Positions 25,029-33,510 of a stretch of 64,000 nucleotides of DNA are shown piece by piece. Below the pieces are notes generated by a model. It was given only the letters and a program-made list of their open reading frames with translations, was not told the origin of the DNA and did no database searches. Position 1 is the stretch's first letter; every line of letters begins with the position of its first letter. The position numbers and the translations under genes are program-made. Where the stretch lies: positions 186,001 through 250,000 of the forward strand of contig NZ_JACBZU010000004.1 of assembly GCF_013407935.1 (NCBI RefSeq), in the 5' to 3' direction. Source of the DNA: Allomuricauda sp. ARW1Y1 (GTDB lineage Bacteria; Bacteroidota; Bacteroidia; Flavobacteriales; Flavobacteriaceae).

Positions 25029-26279
25029 TTACGCTGTTTCCGTTTTTAGTGAATCAACCTCATCCGAAGCTTTGGGATAGATGGTTGCAGTTTTCAATCT
25101 CTTCAATCTCTTTTTGATATTGCCCTTCACCACGTAGTGGTCGATGGTAGGTGCAAATACGTTCATCAATAGGATGGCCAAGAATACGCCTTCTGGATAT
25201 CCTGGGTTGAACACCCTAATCATGACGGACAGGAATCCGATGAAGAATCCGTAGTACCATTTTCCTTTATTGGTCTGTGAACCCGTTACCGGGTCGGTTG
25301 CCATGAAAACGATACCGAAAGCCAAACCTCCTACGATCAAATGCTGCCAGAAGGGGAAGCTCATCAAAGTGTAGAATTTACTGTATTCGGGAAGCCATCC
25401 AGCGTCCACGATACCATTAAAGATAAGTCCCATGGCCAAGGCACCGATTACGGCACTCACCATGATGCGCCATGAGGCTATTTTGGAAAAAATCAAGAAG
25501 AGTCCTCCCAAAAGAATCAACAAGGTGGATGTTTCACCCACTGAACCTGGGATAAATCCGTAGAACATATCTGCCAAGGAATAGGAATAGTCCGAACCTT
25601 GGGCCAATGACCCAAGAATGGTCTCTCCGGAAATGGCATCGGCAGTACCTGCTCTTTCCACCGCTTCGTGTACCCAAACTTTGTCACCACTCATCCAAGT
25701 TGGATAGGCGAAGAACAAAAAGGCTCTAATCGTCAATGCGGGATTTAAAATATTCATTCCGGTACCTCCGAACACTTCCTTACCGATAACAACGCCAAAT
25801 ACAACGGCGATGGCCAACATCCAAAGTGGAGTATCAACCGGCACGATCAAAGGAACCAACATACCCGTTACCAAGTATCCTTCCTCTACCTCGTGTCCCT
25901 TGATTACGGCAAACAAGAATTCGATGGCCAAACCGACACCGTAGGAAACAATGACCAACGGCAATACGGTGGTTACTCCAACCCAGAAATTGTCCCAAGT
26001 CAAGAAATGCTCGAAAAGGGAGAAATTCTCAGGAAAACCGTTGATTGCCGAATAATGTTGATATCCTGCGTTAAACATTCCGAACAACAAACAGGGCACC
26101 AACGACAAAATAACGGTGTTCATGGTGCGTTTCAAATCGTCAGCAGCACGAACGTGAGCTCCCGAATGGGTCGTTTCATTGGGAGTATAAAGAAAAGTAT
26201 GCAGTGCGTTAAAGGCCGGGGCCATTTTTTTGCCCTGATACTTAAGTTTTAACTGGTGTAATTTTTCTTTCAAAGCCAT
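25029..26279 (-). CDS. nqrB: Na+-NQR subunit B
   Basis: A 416-residue membrane subunit with about ten helices (VNFN-type N-terminus replaced by ALKEKLHQLKLKYQGKKM, then VPLIVPVDTPLWMLAIAVVFGVVIGKEVFGGTGMNILNP). It carries covalent FMN and riboflavin and the ion channel. The expected flavinylation site reads DAISGETIL (residues 214-222) with the acceptor threonine T220; the usual alanine before the threonine is glutamate (E219). GSVGETSTL, another conserved block, is intact. It starts 1 bp after nqrA. Confidence 0.95.
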   Translation of the reverse strand: MALKEKLHQLKLKYQGKKMAPAFNALHTFLYTPNETTHSGAHVRAADDLKRTMNTVILSLVPCLLFGMFNAGYQHYSAINGFPENFSLFEHFLTWDNFWVGVTTVLPLVIVSYGVGLAIEFLFAVIKGHEVEEGYLVTGMLVPLIVPVDTPLWMLAIAVVFGVVIGKEVFGGTGMNILNPALTIRAFLFFAYPTWMSGDKVWVHEAVERAGTADAISGETILGSLAQGSDYSYSLADMFYGFIPGSVGETSTLLILLGGLFLIFSKIASWRIMVSAVIGALAMGLIFNGIVDAGWLPEYSKFYTLMSFPFWQHLIVGGLAFGIVFMATDPVTGSQTNKGKWYYGFFIGFLSVMIRVFNPGYPEGVFLAILLMNVFAPTIDHYVVKGNIKKRLKRLKTATIYPKASDEVDSLKTETA

Positions 26280-26280
26280 A

Positions 26281-27636
26281 TTATCCTAATTCTTTTTGTA
26301 ACAAATCCAATCCTTCCCTGATTATTTGTTGGTGCGGTTGTTTTGAAATACAGATGAATTCCGTCAAAGAGAAATCCTCAGGGGCCACTTCATAAAGGCC
26401 CAATTGTTCCATTTCGTCCAAATCCTTTACCATGCAGGCCTTTAACAATTGAAGCGGGTAGATATCCATTGGAAAAACCTCCTCATACCTTCCCGTTACC
26501 ACGAAAGCCCTGTGCTCGCCATTGGTATTGGTATCTAAATCGTATTTCTTTTTGGGCTGCAACCAAGAAAAGGTCAATGCCCTTGTGGACGATATTTTAT
26601 CGAAAACCGGCTTGTTCCATCCAAAAAACTCATAATCGTCGCCTTCTGGAATGGCCGTAACCGTATTATTGTAGAAGCCCAAATATCCTTCTGTATTGGT
26701 TTTGGTGCCTGTCAGCACATCGCCATTGATCAACCTGAACCTATCTTCCGTTACACCACTGGCATATAAAAAGGTAGAGATTTCAGCACCAATCTTAGTC
26801 CTGTAGTATTTCGGTGCTTTGATCACTGAACCAACCAACGCAACTATTCGCTCAGCATTGAATTTACCGGTCAGCAAAAGCTCACCCAACATCACAACGT
26901 CCTGCGGCGAAAGGGTCCAAACCACCTCACCCTTGTTGACGGGGTCTATTTTATTGATCTGTGTGCCTACCAATCCTGCTGGATGTGGACCTGTGATTCT
27001 ATGAAGCTCAACTCCTTTTAAATCAACAAAAGGTGACCTTGCATTGCCCTTCCCAACTGTAACATGGATTTTTCCAGGGGTCATTTTGCTCAATCCCATT
27101 ATTGCAGCTTGGATTTCCTGCTCCTTGCCCCTTAAGGCAAAATCCGGGTCGGCCTCCAAAGGAGCCGTGGAATAGGCGGAAATAAAAATAGCTTTGGGAG
27201 TGGCACTGGGATCAGCGATTACATCGTAAGGTCTTTGCTTGATAAAAGGCCATCCACCACATTGCAAAAGGTAGGATTTAATGGCCTCACCGTCCGCCGT
27301 GTCCAAATCCGGCACCTTGTTGATCATGTACTGTTGTTCTTTGTCAGCAAGAATCTTTAGCGTTAAGATTCGCCTCCTAGCCCCCCTTACGATTTCCACA
27401 AGTTCTCCGCTGACAGGCGAAACGAAGTGCATGTCTTCGTTGTTCTTGTTATAAAAGATTGGCTCGCCAGCTTTTATCTCTTCACCTTCCTTAATCAACA
27501 TTTTTGGAGTGATTCCGTGGAAATCATCTAAGTTCAGGGCATATACGTTACTCGCAACGGCATTGGCTATAGTCTGCTCTGCTGCCCCGACGAGGTTGAT
27601 GTTCAACCCCTTTTTAATCCGGATGTCTTTAGACAT
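26281..27636 (-). CDS. nqrA: Na+-NQR subunit A
   Basis: A 451-residue cytoplasmic subunit, first gene of the operon. The N-terminal region (IRIKKGLNINLVGAAEQ) and the barrel-sandwich part (MLIKEGEEIKAGEPIFYNKNN, HFVSPVSGELVEIVRGARRR) match the NqrA/RnfC fold. The ubiquinone-site region lies in the C-terminal half. NqrA lacks redox cofactors and helps couple quinone reduction to Na+ export. The promoter box at 27670 would give a leader of about 30 nt. Confidence 0.96.
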   Translation of the reverse strand: MSKDIRIKKGLNINLVGAAEQTIANAVASNVYALNLDDFHGITPKMLIKEGEEIKAGEPIFYNKNNEDMHFVSPVSGELVEIVRGARRRILTLKILADKEQQYMINKVPDLDTADGEAIKSYLLQCGGWPFIKQRPYDVIADPSATPKAIFISAYSTAPLEADPDFALRGKEQEIQAAIMGLSKMTPGKIHVTVGKGNARSPFVDLKGVELHRITGPHPAGLVGTQINKIDPVNKGEVVWTLSPQDVVMLGELLLTGKFNAERIVALVGSVIKAPKYYRTKIGAEISTFLYASGVTEDRFRLINGDVLTGTKTNTEGYLGFYNNTVTAIPEGDDYEFFGWNKPVFDKISSTRALTFSWLQPKKKYDLDTNTNGEHRAFVVTGRYEEVFPMDIYPLQLLKACMVKDLDEMEQLGLYEVAPEDFSLTEFICISKQPHQQIIREGLDLLQKELG

Positions 27637-27669
27637 ATTATTGTAGACCTTAGGTTATCAAAATCGAAC

Positions 27670-27677
27670 GCAAAAAT
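27670..27677 (-). promoter_or_regulatory. -7 promoter box for the nqr operon
   Basis: On the minus strand reads TATTTTTG, matching TAnnTTTG, 33 bp before the nqrA ATG at 27636. The region from 27637 to 27787 is AT-rich and holds the divergent promoters of nqrA and the plug gene. Confidence 0.5.
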
Positions 27678-27787
27678 AGCACTAAAAGGATTGTTTTCAT
27701 AATAATTAACTATAAAATTGGGATTATAACGAGCTTACTTCATCGAGCACAGTTTTTGTTTAACTTTACCACAAAATAGTGTCCCAG

Positions 27788-29032
27788 ATGCGTTTAACCT
27801 ACATTGTAGTTCTTTTTGGTTTGATGGCCCGGCCAACTTTTAGTCAAGTGATGGAGGAGGTGGAGCCACCGGAGAATATCAAATCGATTGTTTTCAAGGG
27901 GCCGACGGAAGATCAATTTCCCGTCATCCAACTGGGCGAGCCCATCACCTTGGAATTCGACGACCTGCTGGCCAATGAACAGGACTACTATTACAAAATC
28001 TTTCATTGCGATTACGATTGGACACCTTCCCAATTGTTAAAATCCCAATATCTGGACGGAGCGGACAACCAGCGTATTATCGACTACGAAAACAGCTATA
28101 CCACACTACAGCCCTATTCCAACTATCGACTCACCATTCCCAATCAAAACGTGAGGTTGAGGGTTAGCGGCAACTACGTACTGGAAGTATACAACAGTTA
28201 TGGCGACCTTCAGTTTTCCAGAAGGTTTGTGGTATACCGCAATGTGGTGAATGTGGCCGGTGTGGTAAAAAGGTCAAGGGACTTCAATTTCATCAACACC
28301 AAGCAAGTGGTGCAATTTACCATCAACACCGCTGGTTTCAATGTGGTCAATCCAAAGCGGGAAATCAAGGTGGCCATCATCCAGAACCACCAATGGCCCA
28401 CGGCACTCTATAACATTCCACCCCAATTCACCATTGGTACCGAACTCGTGTATCGTTACAATGAGGAGACCAGTTTTTTTGGGGGCAACGAATACCTGAA
28501 TTTTGACACAAAAGACCTCAGGTCGCCCACTTTTGCCATTTCCAAGATTGAAATGAGGGAGGTGTACCACCACTACCTGTTCACGAATCAATATCGTTTC
28601 GACCAGGAATACACCTACTTTCCTGATATCAATGGGGATTTTGTGGTCAGGACAATGCAAGGAGAGGATGTTTCCCGCGAAGCGGAATATTCCAAAGTGC
28701 ACTTTAGTCTACCCTACAGTAACCTGATTGGATTGGATGATGTGTACGTCATCGGAAAGTTCAACAACTACGCACTTTCGGAGGAGAACAAAATGACCTT
28801 TAATGAAGAAAGCGGGAAATTTGAAGTGACCCTGCCCATTAAACAAGGGTTTTATAATTATAAATATGTAGTGCAGCGCGAAGACGGCACCTTAGAACCC
28901 AATTTGGTCAGCGGCAATTTCCATTTTACCGAAAACAACTATCTCATCTTGGTGTACTACCGTGATTTTGGTGAAATGTACGATAGTATAATAGGTATAG
29001 GCTCCGTAAACTCTCAAAATATTAGCAATTAA
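27788..29032 (+). CDS. type IX secretion system plug protein (DUF5103)
   Basis: A 414-residue exported protein with signal peptide MRLTYIVVLFGLMARPTFSQ. It matches the family formerly called DUF5103: an N-terminal beta domain (IKSIVFKGPTEDQFPVIQLG, EQDYYYKIFHCDYDWTPSQL) and a C-terminal part with DVYVIGKFNNYALSEENKM and FYNYKYVV that resembles a carbohydrate-binding/early-set fold. In Flavobacterium this family is linked to the plug that seals the SprA translocon when no cargo is bound. ATG 27788 was chosen over the GTG nine bases earlier. The 29-bp gap to the DUF3667 gene suggests co-transcription. Confidence 0.83.
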   Translation: MRLTYIVVLFGLMARPTFSQVMEEVEPPENIKSIVFKGPTEDQFPVIQLGEPITLEFDDLLANEQDYYYKIFHCDYDWTPSQLLKSQYLDGADNQRIIDYENSYTTLQPYSNYRLTIPNQNVRLRVSGNYVLEVYNSYGDLQFSRRFVVYRNVVNVAGVVKRSRDFNFINTKQVVQFTINTAGFNVVNPKREIKVAIIQNHQWPTALYNIPPQFTIGTELVYRYNEETSFFGGNEYLNFDTKDLRSPTFAISKIEMREVYHHYLFTNQYRFDQEYTYFPDINGDFVVRTMQGEDVSREAEYSKVHFSLPYSNLIGLDDVYVIGKFNNYALSEENKMTFNEESGKFEVTLPIKQGFYNYKYVVQREDGTLEPNLVSGNFHFTENNYLILVYYRDFGEMYDSIIGIGSVNSQNISN

Positions 29033-29062
29033 TTATCTTTACCCTATCCTTATATAAATTAT

Positions 29063-30316
29063 ATGGCCAAAAAGGGTGGGTTGATTACCAAAGGACGGTA
29101 CGAACTAAAGTTCCGTGGCGTGGAGTGCTTAAATTGCGGCCACCCATTGGACATTAGTGACAGGTACTGCCCCAATTGCTCCCAGGCCAACAGCACCAAA
29201 AAATTAACGCTTAAGGATTTCTTGGACGAGTTCTTCTCCGGGCTGATCAACTACGACTCCAAACTGCTAAAAACCCTTTCCGCACTTTTACTAAGGCCAG
29301 GTAGCATCACTAAGGATTATGTAAATGGCAAACGAATCACCTACACCAATCCTTTCCGCTTTTTGTTGAGCTTGGCCTTTCTCTACTTTTTGATGTTTAC
29401 TTACAACAATAATTTTACAGGTTTGGACAAGGCCGCACGGGAATTCGACGGGAATATTTATGGCGGCTCCCCGATCAGTTTTGATGTGGACTCTGGCAAT
29501 TTTGAAGTGGACAGCACGGCGCTCGAAGAACAGTCCGATAAGACCAAAAACATGTTGGACTCCTTAAAGAAAACAAATCCCGGTGTTTTGCTGGGCATGA
29601 ACAAGTTGGACTCCATTAAGGAAGCCGACCCAAAATTGTCCGAACAGCTCCAATACATGGACTCCATCGGGGTGTTTGTGCAAAGTGCCCAACGTAAAGA
29701 AAGACAAAAGGATTCCTTGATGAAGGCCGACCCTTCGGCCTATTTTAAAAGTCTGGGGAATGGGTCCGGGCTGGAAAACTTTTCCAAAAAAGCTAAATTT
29801 TTTGGGTATTTCATCAAACAGGACACGCTATATAGTTTTGATGAGGCACGGGAAAAATATGGCGTGGAAGAAACCCTGACCAACAAAATGGCCTTTAATA
29901 GCGCAAACAGTATTTTAAGGGCTATAAGAGAACCTAGCAACTGGATCAACAGCACCATTTCCAAACTTCCTTTTATCATATTTTTCTTTATCCCCGTGTT
30001 CACCGTCTTCATTTGGTTGGTGTACATCAGAAATAATAATACCTACACCGATCATCTTATTTTTAGTTTTCACAATCAGTCCCTCTTATTTATCTTGCTC
30101 ATCCTTAGCCTAACATTGGATACCATTTTCAACTGGAACAGCTCGGGAATCTTTCTGTTGATTTTTGGCATTTACCTGTACAAGGCCATGCGAAAATTCT
30201 ATGGACAGGGAAGGTTTAAAACAATTGTAAAGTATATTTTTCTGAACACGGTATTTATGATTTTAGCATTTTTCACTATCATACTTACGTTTGCAGGAAG
30301 TGGTTTAACTTATTAA
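29063..30316 (+). CDS. DUF3667 membrane protein with a zinc ribbon
   Basis: A 417-residue protein. The N-terminus has a two-CxxC zinc ribbon (C22, C25, C36, C39 in ECLNCGHPLD and RYCPNCSQ) followed by LLRPGSITKDYVNGKRITYTNPFRFLL, the DUF3667 signature, which leads into a membrane span. A soluble, charged middle region (about residues 130-300) follows, then several membrane helices (IIFFFIPVFTVFIWLVY, FILLILSLTLDTIF). Function unknown. The following apaG gene starts 1 bp later, so the two are coupled. Confidence 0.85.
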   Translation: MAKKGGLITKGRYELKFRGVECLNCGHPLDISDRYCPNCSQANSTKKLTLKDFLDEFFSGLINYDSKLLKTLSALLLRPGSITKDYVNGKRITYTNPFRFLLSLAFLYFLMFTYNNNFTGLDKAAREFDGNIYGGSPISFDVDSGNFEVDSTALEEQSDKTKNMLDSLKKTNPGVLLGMNKLDSIKEADPKLSEQLQYMDSIGVFVQSAQRKERQKDSLMKADPSAYFKSLGNGSGLENFSKKAKFFGYFIKQDTLYSFDEAREKYGVEETLTNKMAFNSANSILRAIREPSNWINSTISKLPFIIFFFIPVFTVFIWLVYIRNNNTYTDHLIFSFHNQSLLFILLILSLTLDTIFNWNSSGIFLLIFGIYLYKAMRKFYGQGRFKTIVKYIFLNTVFMILAFFTIILTFAGSGLTY

Positions 30317-30317
30317 T

Positions 30318-30704
30318 ATGTTTACACAGGTCACTAAAGGAATCAAAGTTTCGGTCCGCACCACTTTTGAGGGCACCTTCTTCAAAAATTACAAGGTGCA
30401 CTATGCGTTTGGCTACACCATCTGCATTGAAAATCTCAGCAAGGATACCGTACAGCTCACCGCAAGGCATTGGGATGTGTTCGACGCCCTTAAGGAAATG
30501 GAGACCATTGACGGCGAAGGTGTTATCGGCCGAAAACCGGTGATAAAGCCAGGTGGTTCCCATACGTACAGTTCAGGTTGCCTCTTGGCGTCGCCCGTAG
30601 GAGCCATGCGTGGTCACTACCACATGGTCAACTTTACCAACGCCAAGGAGTTTGAAGTGGACATTCCCACTTTCAAGTTTGCGGCGCCATTCGCGATAAA
30701 CTAG
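30318..30704 (+). CDS. apaG: ApaG domain protein
   Basis: A 128-residue protein with the fibronectin-like ApaG fold: GIKVSVRTTFEGTFFKNY, then FGYTICIENLSKDTVQLTARHWDVFD and the loop GEGVIGRKPVIKPGGSHTYSSGC. ApaG is associated with divalent cation (Co2+/Mg2+) homeostasis and diadenosine tetraphosphate metabolism in enterobacteria, but its molecular action is not settled. The gene begins 1 bp after the DUF3667 gene and is followed 33 bp later by a promoter box for pruA. Confidence 0.92.
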   Translation: MFTQVTKGIKVSVRTTFEGTFFKNYKVHYAFGYTICIENLSKDTVQLTARHWDVFDALKEMETIDGEGVIGRKPVIKPGGSHTYSSGCLLASPVGAMRGHYHMVNFTNAKEFEVDIPTFKFAAPFAIN

Positions 30705-30737
30705 TACGGGTCATTTTATATTCCCTACAGGTTTCAC

Positions 30738-30745
30738 TACCTTTG
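30738..30745 (+). promoter_or_regulatory. -7 promoter box for pruA
   Basis: TACCTTTG matches TAnnTTTG, 32 nt before the ATG at 30778. No clear -33 TTG. Confidence 0.5.
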
Positions 30746-30777
30746 ATAGAATTGTAAAACACTAAAAAGACATTTCT

Positions 30778-32406
30778 ATGGGAAAAGGATTTTTTCAAGT
30801 TCCGACGGCTTACAACGAACCTGTATTGAGCTATGCTCCAGGTTCTCCCGAACGAGAAGAAGTACTGAATCAATATAAGGCATTCTACAACCAAAAAGTG
30901 GACATTCCACTTTATATCGGTAGCGAAGAGATAAAGACGGGCAACACCAAGCCACTCTCTCCTCCCCACGACCATAAGCACATAGTGGGGCATTACCACT
31001 TGGCGGAAAAAAGTCATGTGGAGAAGGCTATTTCCAACTGTTTGGAAGCAAGAAAGCAGTGGGCCGACCTTACTTGGGAACAGCGCGCCGCCGTTTTTCT
31101 GAAGGCTGCCGAGCTGATTGCAGGGCCCTACCGCCAAAAAATGAACGCCGCCACCATGCTGGGGCAATCCAAAAATATTTACCAGGCTGAAATCGACTCC
31201 GCTTGCGAAATTGTGGACTTTTTGCGTTTCAACGTAGAGTACATGTCACAGATTTACGGGGAGCAACCCGAATCGTCCGAAGGCGTTTGGAACCGCGTAG
31301 AGTATCGTCCGCTGGAAGGATTTGTTTACGCCATCACCCCGTTCAACTTTACCGCCATCGCCGGAAACCTTCCCGCAAGCGCGGCCATGATGGGCAACGT
31401 AGTAGTTTGGAAACCAAGTGATAGCCAAATCTATTCCGCCAAAATCATTGTGGATGTGTTCAAGGAAGCTGGACTGCCCGACGGGGTCATCAACGTGGTG
31501 TACGGAGACCCGGTCATGATTTCCGATACCGTACTTGCCAGCCCAGATTTTTCTGGGATTCACTTTACCGGCTCTACGGATGTTTTTAAATCGCTTTGGA
31601 AACAAATAGGAAACAACATCCACAACTATAAAACCTACCCAAGAATTGTTGGCGAAACTGGAGGGAAGGATTTCATCATTGCCCACCCAACGGCAAAACC
31701 ACAACAAGTGGCCACCGCCATTACCCGAGGGGCATTTGAGTTCCAAGGACAAAAATGTAGTGCGGCATCAAGGGTGTATCTGCCCAAGTCCACAGCCAAT
31801 GAAATCTTGGAATTGGTCAAAAAGGATATTGCTTCGTTCAACAAACCAGGGTCGCCCGAGGACATGAGCAATTTTATTACCGCCGTGATCCATGAAGGCG
31901 CTTTCGATAAATTGGCGAAGTACATCGACAAGGCAAAAGCAGATAAAGATGCCGAGATTATTGCCGGAGGAAATTACGACAAATCCGTAGGTTACTTTAT
32001 TGAGCCGACCGTAATCCTGACCACCAATCCACACTACGAGACCATGTACACCGAGCTTTTTGGCCCTGTGGTCACCGTGTATGTGTATGAGGACAAAGAC
32101 TGGAGCGAAACCTTGAAATTGGTGGACGGCACCTCTGAATATGGTTTGACGGGAGCTGTCCTATCAGGCGACCGCTACTCCATCGACGAAGCCACGAAAG
32201 CATTACAGAATGCAGCCGGCAACTTCTACATCAACGATAAACCTACAGGGGCCGTTGTGGGACAACAACCCTTCGGTGGAGCACGGGCTTCCGGAACCAA
32301 TGATAAAGCCGGATCTATGCAGAACTTGCTCAGATGGGTTTCCCCTAGATTGATCAAGGAAACGTTTGTGACCCCTGAGGATTACCGCTATCCATTTTTG
32401 GGATAA
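30778..32406 (+). CDS. pruA: L-glutamate gamma-semialdehyde dehydrogenase
   Basis: A 542-residue aldehyde dehydrogenase of the 1-pyrroline-5-carboxylate dehydrogenase branch (RocA/PruA type), which oxidises glutamate semialdehyde to glutamate with NAD+ in proline breakdown. The general base E293 (VGETGGKDF) and the nucleophile C327 (GQKCSAAS) are present, with the cofactor region AITPFNFTAIAGNLPAS and the C-terminal PFGGARASGTNDKAGS. The start MGKGFFQVPTAYNEPV is typical. No proline dehydrogenase gene is in the window. A terminator follows. Confidence 0.95.
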   Translation: MGKGFFQVPTAYNEPVLSYAPGSPEREEVLNQYKAFYNQKVDIPLYIGSEEIKTGNTKPLSPPHDHKHIVGHYHLAEKSHVEKAISNCLEARKQWADLTWEQRAAVFLKAAELIAGPYRQKMNAATMLGQSKNIYQAEIDSACEIVDFLRFNVEYMSQIYGEQPESSEGVWNRVEYRPLEGFVYAITPFNFTAIAGNLPASAAMMGNVVVWKPSDSQIYSAKIIVDVFKEAGLPDGVINVVYGDPVMISDTVLASPDFSGIHFTGSTDVFKSLWKQIGNNIHNYKTYPRIVGETGGKDFIIAHPTAKPQQVATAITRGAFEFQGQKCSAASRVYLPKSTANEILELVKKDIASFNKPGSPEDMSNFITAVIHEGAFDKLAKYIDKAKADKDAEIIAGGNYDKSVGYFIEPTVILTTNPHYETMYTELFGPVVTVYVYEDKDWSETLKLVDGTSEYGLTGAVLSGDRYSIDEATKALQNAAGNFYINDKPTGAVVGQQPFGGARASGTNDKAGSMQNLLRWVSPRLIKETFVTPEDYRYPFLG

Positions 32407-32429
32407 TCACAAAAACCACTATTTTCAAG

Positions 32430-32457
32430 GCCGTCATTCACCAATGGCGGCTTTTTT
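32430..32457 (+). terminator. intrinsic terminator after pruA
   Basis: GCCGTCATT pairs with AATGGCGGC (one G-T pair) around CACC, followed by six T. Confidence 0.85.
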
Positions 32458-32480
32458 GTTCAACCTAATCCCGAGTATTC

Positions 32481-33245
32481 ATGCCCAGACCCTATATTTT
32501 GGCCGAGACCAATTGGAAACACCTAAAAAACGAATCTTTCGATTTGGCCATACTGCCTTGGGGCGCTACCGAAGCCCATAATTACCACCTGCCATACGCC
32601 ACCGATGTCATCGAAGGGACCTCTATTGCCGAGGAATCTGCGCGCATTGCCTGGGAGAAAGGTAGCAAGGTAGTAGTGCTGCCCACCATCCCTTTTGGAG
32701 TAAACACAGGGCAATCGGATATCTATTTGGACATGAACCTGAATCCCAGCACCCAATTTGCCATACTCAAGGACATCCTGACGGTATTGGACCGTCAAGG
32801 AGTGAAAAAGTTCATGATTTTGAACAGCCACGGTGGAAACAATTGGAAGGCCATCGTTCGGGAATTAGGGCTTCTTTTCCCCGAAATGTTCCTTTGCATC
32901 ACCAACTGGTTTAAACTCGGCAGTGAATCCGGGGTGTTTGAACTACCGGGAGACCATGCCGATGAAATGGAGACCAGCTTGATTCTGCACTTGACCCCTG
33001 AACTGGTATTGCCCAGAGAAGATTGGGGAAGCGGCAAGGAATTCAAGAACAACATAAAAGCCTTTTCCGAAGGATGGGCCTGGACCGAACGCCCGTGGTC
33101 CAAAATAAGTGAAGACACCGGAGTCGGCGACCCAAGCAAGGCAACAGCTGAAAAAGGAGAAGTGTTCTTTAACATGGTCTGCGCCAAAATGGGACAACTT
33201 TTAGTGGATATCGCAGAAGCAGATATCAACACCTTGTACGATTAA
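32481..33245 (+). CDS. creatininase family protein
   Basis: A 254-residue amidohydrolase of the creatininase/MftE family. Metal ligand blocks are visible: PWGATEAHNYHLPYATD (E31, H33 and D42), NSHGGN (about 115-120) and GDHADEMETS (about 155-164). Members hydrolyse cyclic amides or trim peptides; the family covers creatinine amidohydrolase, formamide hydrolases in riboflavin synthesis and mycofactocin maturation. The second histidine position (NYH instead of GPH) differs from classical creatininases, so the substrate remains open. It lies alone between the pruA terminator and an AT-rich regulatory region. Confidence 0.87.
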   Translation: MPRPYILAETNWKHLKNESFDLAILPWGATEAHNYHLPYATDVIEGTSIAEESARIAWEKGSKVVVLPTIPFGVNTGQSDIYLDMNLNPSTQFAILKDILTVLDRQGVKKFMILNSHGGNNWKAIVRELGLLFPEMFLCITNWFKLGSESGVFELPGDHADEMETSLILHLTPELVLPREDWGSGKEFKNNIKAFSEGWAWTERPWSKISEDTGVGDPSKATAEKGEVFFNMVCAKMGQLLVDIAEADINTLYD

Positions 33246-33304
33246 CGTACCTACCTGAATTACACGCAGTTGAGCATCAAAAACCACAAGAATGATGACT
33301 CTAA

Positions 33305-33353
33305 TGTAATTTATATGTAAATTTAACGTTAACTAATTGTAAACTAAATGTAA
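33305..33353 (+). promoter_or_regulatory. phased TGTAA repeats before the 40-residue peptide gene
   Basis: TGTAA occurs at 33305, 33316, 33338 and 33349, that is with spacings of 11, 22 and 11 bp, so all four lie on one face of the helix. The last pair overlaps the -33 part of the promoter for the small gene at 33388. A similar 11-bp pair stands upstream of rpoD (53211-53226). Confidence 0.4.
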
Positions 33354-33367
33354 TGTGTCTATCTTTA
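33337..33367 (+). promoter_or_regulatory. promoter for the 40-residue peptide gene
   Basis: TTG at 33337-33339, 20 nt spacer, then TATCTTTA at 33360-33367 (one base off TAnnTTTG), ending 20 nt before the ATG at 33388. Confidence 0.4.
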
Positions 33368-33387
33368 CATTTTAAAATCAATTTGTT

Positions 33388-33510
33388 ATGACAGCAGGAA
33401 TAAACGCATGGGGAAAATTGATGATCAAAAAGTATCAGCAATTATGGCAATATGCCAAGGACTACGCCAGAAAATGTAGATTGGTGTATAAGAGGATGTA
33501 CAGTATTTAA
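33388..33510 (+). CDS. 40-residue basic peptide, unrecognised
   Basis: A short frame from ATG 33388 to TAA 33510. The product starts MTAGINAWGKLMIKKYQQLW and is rich in Lys, Arg, Tyr and Trp (KKYQQLWQYAKDYARK, then VYKRMY), likely an amphipathic helix, with no signal peptide. It has a promoter-like sequence just upstream and ends on the base before the convergent rsmG stop. The strong A-purine codon bias and coherent composition argue for a real gene. I do not recognise a family. It could be a small regulator, a membrane-active peptide or a chance frame. Confidence 0.5.
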   Translation: MTAGINAWGKLMIKKYQQLWQYAKDYARKCRLVYKRMYSI

